From assembly GCA_043770215.1 (NCBI GenBank), contig JAYVIQ010000141.1:1-9043 (forward strand): DNA of 9,043 nucleotides. The letters run 5' to 3'. The stretch's first letter is position 1, and each line of letters starts with the position of its first letter. Source of the DNA: JAYVIQ01 sp043770215 (GTDB lineage: Bacteria; Bacteroidota; Bacteroidia; Cytophagales; JAAEPT01). The notes below the pieces were generated by a model that was not told the origin of the DNA, did not search any database, and worked only from the letters and a program-made list of their open reading frames with translations. Positions 6,001 through 9,043 of the stretch are shown piece after piece. The position numbers and the translations under genes were made by a program.

Positions 6001-8195
6001 CTGATTATGTAAACATAGACATAGACCTAGCCAAAAAGCAAGCTTTTTTTAGTCCATCAGAAGAAGGATACGCTTCAAACAATTTCCCTTATCTAAAATA
6101 CAAAACATCCTTAAACGATGGCTTTTGGGATATGGAAAAAAAAATAGTAACTATGGAAAAACCATATGAAATGGATTTGAAGGACTCTTATTTTTACTCC
6201 ACCAAAAAGTCTCAAGATTCACTGGTTTTTAATGCAGAAAAAGCATATTACTACATAGATTCACTAACACTAAAAATAGAAGGGGTAGAACAAATAAAAA
6301 TTGCTGATGCCATGGTTTACCCTGAAAATAAAAAAATAGAAATCAAAGAAAATGCTAAAATAACCACTTTAAAAAATGCAGTCATAATAATGGATACCCT
6401 AAACGAGTACCACACTTTAATTCATGGTGAAATTGACATTAATTCAAGAAATGACTTAGACGGACATGCGTCGTATAGGTACGTTAATTTTGAGGAAGAC
6501 ACTATACCCATTAAATTTTCAGATTTTAAACTTGAAGCCATTAAAACCGAATCTGGTTTGGTAGAATATCACACCATAGCAAGGGGTGTTGTGGAAGAAA
6601 GTGACACTTTTATGGTTGCCCCTCAAATGATTTTTAAAGGAGATGTAGTAATGTATGCACATAGAAGGCTACTTTCTATAGATGGGTATATAAAACTAGA
6701 CTTGCATGGTAAAATAAAATCAAACAATTGGATGCGCTATAAAAATGCTTCTGACTCAGATGTAATATTGATTGATTTAGAATCTCAAGAAAACAAAAAT
6801 AACCTTAAACTGATAACGGGAGTTTTTTATGATGCCAATGCGCAAGATTATTATGCATTATTTATTGGAGATAAAAAATCAGAGGGTGATTTGGCATTGT
6901 TTTCTGCTAGTGGGTATTTAACACATGATGCAGAAAAAAGAGAATTTGAAGTAATAGATAAAGTGAGATTAGATAGTAAAAGTTATATCGGAAATTTATT
7001 TGGTTATATAGAAAAAGAGGAGGTTTATAAGCAAGAGGGCAAATTTACAATAATAAATCAAGCTCCTACTCTACCACATCATTATCAGTTATTGTTTGGC
7101 GGTGCTGGACAAAACGTAATTGCAGATAGCTCTTTGATTTTGAAAGGTTTGGCAAATCTAAATTTCGAAACCATACCTCAAGTATATGAGCAAATTGGCA
7201 TTAAGTTTAAAGAAATGCTAAAATATCTACCTCCTGCAAAAACTATCAGATTGAGTGATACCCTTTACCATGCTATTGGCGATTTGGCAGGACAGAAAGA
7301 AGCTTTAAAATATAAAGAAACCTGTTCCAAAGAATATGTAGCACTAAATAAAGTAGTTAAATTATTTGATCTAGGACTTACATTTAATGACTTAAGTTTA
7401 GAATGGGATGCATCAAGAAAAACATGGCACTCTAAAGGTCCCATAGGTTTAGTAAGCGTAGGGGGGCAAGACATAAATACATTTGTAAAAGGGTACTTAG
7501 AAATCATAAAAACCTCTGAAGAAGACCATGTGAATTTTTACTTAGAGGCAAATCCAGACCTATGGTACTATTTTACATATTCAGAAAATTCTTTAAGGAT
7601 ATATACTTCAGATGCTCAACTTACTACTTTAATACAATCTAAAAACACCGAATCCAAAAATATGTCTAAGGGGTTGTATTATTGGGCAAGTGCAGAAGAA
7701 CAAGATGCCACACGATTTAAACAACATTTTGTTCAAGATTTTCTTAACGGAAAAGATTTAGAAATAGATTATACAAGTATTGCCTCTTCTGAATCAGAAG
7801 ATGAGTTTGAAGTTAAAGATGAGAAAAAAGATGTGAAAGATGAATTTGAAGAAGAGTTAGACGCTAACGAATCTAAAAAAGAAAGTACAAAACCAAAAAA
7901 TAAAGAGGAAATCGAAAAAACAAAAGAAACAGTGAACGATTCGGGCCAGCTTGAAGAAACAACAAAAGAAGTAGATGAATTTGAAGAAACTGTAAAAAAT
8001 GTGCAAAAAGAAAAGCCTGTAGAGGAAAATACAACAAGGCCTGAAAGCAAAGAATCTGAAATAAAAACTAAAAAAGAAGAGATTTATTCTAAAAAATCTA
8101 AAGATAAAAAAAGCAAAGAAAAATCTAATAAAGAACCTGAAAAAGAACAAGATATAGAAAAAAATACAGGAGATGTAGATGAATTTGAGCAATAA
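3057..8195 (+). CDS. Very large exported protein of unknown function (1712 residues) with a winged-helix-like insert and a charged DEFE-repeat tail
   Basis: The start codon shares ATGA with the prmA stop, so translation is probably coupled. Residues 1-18 form a clear Sec signal peptide (MRIKFCILLVTISSWAGA, then Q19); no lipobox is seen. Order along the chain: a helical segment (about 25-165); an acidic aromatic linker (about 170-215, with YEFED and EFDW); a beta-rich region (about 225-500); a winged-helix-like segment (about 509-577); a long beta-rich region (about 600-1370) of alternating strands, with VDKVVLSD (625-632) and VEQIKIAD (1077-1084) opening similar units; a mainly helical stretch (about 1374-1437); a final beta part (about 1440-1570); and a Lys/Glu-rich tail (about 1577-1712). 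No catalytic motif and no type IX secretion C-terminal signal were recognised. It resembles a family of 1400-1700-residue hypothetical exported proteins that I recall from Bacteroidota. The beta units are loosely like LptA/OstA or jelly-roll repeats. A periplasmic or envelope scaffold is plausible but unproven. The frame is intact over 5.1 kb. Confidence 0.85.
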   Translation: MRIKFCILLVTISSWAGAQIQFPKTPTKFLTEFKTHVLKTATDSQKVHLQNFENVWLTEALTPFQKKTTMQSIQILSDKKQASSIMLQTANLISIAKNRNGSEKQLDTLVQIFKYSFENTSPKEYQFLLKTLESYLKNNILYQDNIVTVKSLSNSWDLSLIETKVGSYGGGYEFEDKKNNGFENFDSWDTKPTEEVEFDWSKVDEEPAAPTTNIEQELVVFAEEMPTLSGGILKLNNTDLQILTALDTVLIKGTSGNLSLSNGEFVGQQGTFDWTSVGLDQSVYAKFKKYHFSIKTPELLAEDVEMMYPEKVDGAVSGIFEYKYQRRKLGTISSYPRFMSYQNKVEIKGLGENIEYKGGFAMNGPKVFSSCVQGTPSTIKVKEGEDIKFKAIAPYFELNDSLIDSKPTKIVMYIADGDSITHPGVKLKYNNSSKKMMVRKDITTMKDLPFTNTYHQLEMDVDMIEWTLKDTVMTMEMVGAKQQVPAYFNSMLSYNEADYIRLKGAFPFHPLQVITNYCNKNKTKEFSASALADATKQKQNTIESSISFLQKKGFVVFSQNSSTYSLTEKAKLYQFARQEKKDYDVIFIKSTAVTKPADPSKEPIKALPYNGSLNLNDNKLTVAGVDKVVLSDSNNVFFEPKERKIVFTKNRNIVFDGTLKTNNYIFNGREFEFNYEKFNLKLEHIDSIEFTIEVYDSVTKTMKREKMDNKLSYSKGTLSIDEPTNKSGIKRNPRYPHFDANHGASVLFSNADILNGVYDSTFRYIIPPFAVDSLSGDMESNVSFDGEFVSGGVFPPIPQKLEVMNDRGFGFNHKVPEEGYPIYGGLGRFYGKIAMSKSGLRGEGKIVFLNTTLESLDFVFYRDSVKGLGDIAITKPGTNPKTGSDIKFPACTVTDYEMSWYPSLDSMHITNYDNAFKLFNDEVDLSGALIITSKGMKGTGLVETNGSLTISKNFLFKETSLGATKAQFEILTTIVGKPALKSDYVNIDIDLAKKQAFFSPSEEGYASNNFPYLKYKTSLNDGFWDMEKKIVTMEKPYEMDLKDSYFYSTKKSQDSLVFNAEKAYYYIDSLTLKIEGVEQIKIADAMVYPENKKIEIKENAKITTLKNAVIIMDTLNEYHTLIHGEIDINSRNDLDGHASYRYVNFEEDTIPIKFSDFKLEAIKTESGLVEYHTIARGVVEESDTFMVAPQMIFKGDVVMYAHRRLLSIDGYIKLDLHGKIKSNNWMRYKNASDSDVILIDLESQENKNNLKLITGVFYDANAQDYYALFIGDKKSEGDLALFSASGYLTHDAEKREFEVIDKVRLDSKSYIGNLFGYIEKEEVYKQEGKFTIINQAPTLPHHYQLLFGGAGQNVIADSSLILKGLANLNFETIPQVYEQIGIKFKEMLKYLPPAKTIRLSDTLYHAIGDLAGQKEALKYKETCSKEYVALNKVVKLFDLGLTFNDLSLEWDASRKTWHSKGPIGLVSVGGQDINTFVKGYLEIIKTSEEDHVNFYLEANPDLWYYFTYSENSLRIYTSDAQLTTLIQSKNTESKNMSKGLYYWASAEEQDATRFKQHFVQDFLNGKDLEIDYTSIASSESEDEFEVKDEKKDVKDEFEEELDANESKKESTKPKNKEEIEKTKETVNDSGQLEETTKEVDEFEETVKNVQKEKPVEENTTRPESKESEIKTKKEEIYSKKSKDKKSKEKSNKEPEKEQDIEKNTGDVDEFEQ
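4581..4787 (+). other. Winged-helix-like segment within the large exported protein
   Basis: Residues 509-577 read as helix (HPLQVITNYCNK), helix (SASALADATK), turn, recognition-like helix (TIESSISFLQKKGF), then a two-strand wing (VVFSQ...TYSLTEKAKLY). This is the order and spacing of a winged helix-turn-helix with the 'L...L..KGF' pattern before the wing. It sits between two beta-rich regions behind a signal peptide, so DNA binding is unlikely and a protein-interaction role is more plausible. The assignment comes from reading the secondary-structure pattern only. Confidence 0.55.
7785..8192 (+). repeat. Charged, low-complexity C-terminal tail with four DEFE motifs
   Basis: Residues 1577-1712 are dominated by Lys, Glu, Asp, Ser and Thr, with very few hydrophobic residues, and should be disordered. 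DEFE occurs at 1582-1585, 1595-1598, 1640-1643 and 1708-1711, the last one residue from the C-terminus; the third and fourth are both VDEFE. The DNA is very A-rich on this strand (GAA, AAA codons), and its complement produces open Phe/Ser-rich frames that are not genes. Confidence 0.85.
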
Positions 8196-8255
8196 AATTT
8201 TTCATAAGAAGAATAAAAGCAAACTTATCCCATCTAAAATCGTTAAATTCAAAAA

Positions 8256-8909
8256 ATGGAAATAGTATTTATTATCACAGGATTATTAATAGCTTACCTG
8301 TTGGGTTCTATTCCTACAGCAGTTTGGTATGGAATAAGCACACACAATATAGACGTAAGAGAGCATGGTAGCGGAAATGCTGGAGCTACAAACACCTTTA
8401 GGGTTTTAGGAAAAAAAGCGGGTTGGATAGTGATGTCCATAGATGTTTTGAAAGGATTTATAGCCTCTATGATTCCACTGTTGGCATTGTATTTTGGCAT
8501 CTCATTTACTGAAGCCAAAGAAGTAAACATACAACTCATTTGCGGTATGGGGGCAGTTTTAGGACATATTTTCCCTTTGTATGCCAATTTTAAAGGAGGT
8601 AAAGGGGTAGCTACCTTATTAGGAATGATCCTAGCTATAAATATTTGGGCTGCTTTGGTTTGTATAGGTGTTTTTCTGGTTGTATTCTTAATTTCTAAAT
8701 ATGTATCTCTTGGATCAATGCTTGCAGGACTGGTATTTCCGCTTTTGTTATTGACACACCAGTTTCACCAATATAGCCCAAGCAAAACACTTATTGGATT
8801 TGCCTTTGTTCTTTCTGGCTTATTGGTTTTTACACACCGCAAAAACATAAAAAGATTAATAGACGGAGAAGAAAACAAAACAAGGATTTCGTTAGGTAGA
8901 AACAGATAG
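8256..8909 (+). CDS. plsY: Glycerol-3-phosphate acyltransferase PlsY (acyl-phosphate dependent)
   Basis: An inner-membrane enzyme that transfers the acyl group from acyl phosphate to sn-glycerol 3-phosphate, the first step of phosphatidic acid synthesis, working with PlsX. The 217 residues are within the family's usual size. Hydrophobic segments lie at about 2-22, 57-80, 93-110, 120-147 and 150-193, consistent with a multi-pass topology. The three conserved loops are present: GSIP (17-20), HGSGNAGATNTFR (37-49), and GHIFPLYANFKGGKGVAT (103-120) with its phosphate-binding glycines and lysines. The basic C-terminal HRKNIKRL (194-201) is also typical. The ATG is 60 bases after the large exported gene. 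That gap has no good promoter match, so read-through from the upstream cluster is likely. The tpiA substrate dihydroxyacetone phosphate is the precursor of glycerol 3-phosphate, a loose metabolic link. Confidence 0.97.
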   Translation: MEIVFIITGLLIAYLLGSIPTAVWYGISTHNIDVREHGSGNAGATNTFRVLGKKAGWIVMSIDVLKGFIASMIPLLALYFGISFTEAKEVNIQLICGMGAVLGHIFPLYANFKGGKGVATLLGMILAINIWAALVCIGVFLVVFLISKYVSLGSMLAGLVFPLLLLTHQFHQYSPSKTLIGFAFVLSGLLVFTHRKNIKRLIDGEENKTRISLGRNR

Positions 8910-8931
8910 TTTATTTTTATAGCTTTTCTTT

Positions 8932-8953
8932 CTTTTTACACAAAAATAAAAAG
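8932..8953 (+). terminator. Weak AT-rich hairpin between plsY and the next gene
   Basis: CTTTTTA (8932-8938) and TAAAAAG (8947-8953) form a perfect 7-bp stem with an 8-base loop. The stem has a single G-C pair and the tract that follows is not a clean run of T, so it would be a poor intrinsic terminator. Confidence 0.15.
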
Positions 8954-8962
8954 GTTCTTTAA

Positions 8963-9043
8963 ATGAAAATTGCAGTTTTCGGTGCTGGGTTAGTAGGTTC
9001 ATTGTATGCACTACTTATGGCAAAGGCAGGCCATAAAATAGAG
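8963..9043 (+). CDS. N-terminus of an FAD-dependent monooxygenase, probably kynurenine 3-monooxygenase (cut by window edge)
   Basis: Only 27 codons are visible (MKIAVFGAGLVGSLYALLMAKAGHKIE). The beta-alpha-beta dinucleotide-binding fingerprint GxGxxG appears as GAGLVG at 7-12, which shows an FAD-binding Rossmann fold at the N-terminus. The form GAGLVGSL followed by LAK.GH is the one I associate with kynurenine 3-monooxygenase, which hydroxylates kynurenine in tryptophan breakdown. Other flavin monooxygenases or oxidoreductases share the fold, so the substrate is inferred from few residues. It begins 53 bases after plsY on the same strand. I see no convincing TAnnTTTG box in that gap. Confidence 0.6.
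   Translation, partial: MKIAVFGAGLVGSLYALLMAKAGHKIE

Noticed and set aside
7769..8192. Two long minus-strand open frames, one Ser/Phe-rich and one Phe/Arg-rich and membrane-like
   Set aside because: They are complements of the Lys/Glu-rich tail of the large exported protein; GAA and AAA codons read backwards give TTC and TTT. There is no promoter or start context.
8196..8255. Promoter for plsY in the 60-base gap
   Set aside because: The best candidate (TAAATTCA) matches only 6 of 8 positions of TAnnTTTG and ends about six bases before the ATG, leaving no usable leader.

Overview
The window is AT-rich DNA that I place in the phylum Bacteroidota. Four things support this: a TTG-N20-TAAATTTG promoter of the Bacteroidota type (-33 TTG, -7 TAnnTTTG) ahead of tpiA; A-rich start regions without Shine-Dalgarno sequences; a small exported protein of the DUF6150 / 7(1) septoil-knot type; and a very large exported protein that resembles a family I recall only from Bacteroidota. 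I cannot name a genus.

Layout: Positions 1-995 (minus strand) hold the 5' end of a large gene that runs off the left edge. It looks like a superfamily 1 (DNA2/Upf1-like) helicase with a DUF4011-like front part. A 104-base divergent intergenic region (996-1099) carries the tpiA promoter and a 7-bp inverted repeat that brackets the -33 box. From 1100 onward everything is on the plus strand and tightly packed: tpiA (1100-1861), the predicted knotted protein (1851-2210, 11-bp overlap with tpiA), prmA (2218-3060, 7-bp gap), a 1712-residue exported protein (3057-8195, ATGA overlap with prmA), plsY (8256-8909, 60-bp gap), and the first 27 codons of a flavin-dependent monooxygenase, probably kynurenine 3-monooxygenase (from 8963, 53-bp gap).

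How they fit together: spacing makes tpiA-knot-prmA-large protein a very likely single transcript. plsY and the monooxygenase may be read through or separately promoted. tpiA (glycolysis), prmA (ribosomal protein L11 methylation) and plsY (acyl-glycerol-3-phosphate synthesis) are housekeeping genes. TpiA and PlsY meet loosely at the triose-phosphate/glycerol-phosphate node. The two unusual members are both predicted to cross the inner membrane. The small protein has six exact-length 13-residue repeats and one cysteine at each end of the repeat domain, which could covalently close a knotted fold. The large protein is mostly beta-rich, has a winged-helix-like segment in its middle, and ends in a charged tail with four DEFE motifs.

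No tRNA, rRNA, CRISPR array, insertion sequence or prophage sign was seen. The window reads as core chromosome; the interest lies in the two exported proteins.
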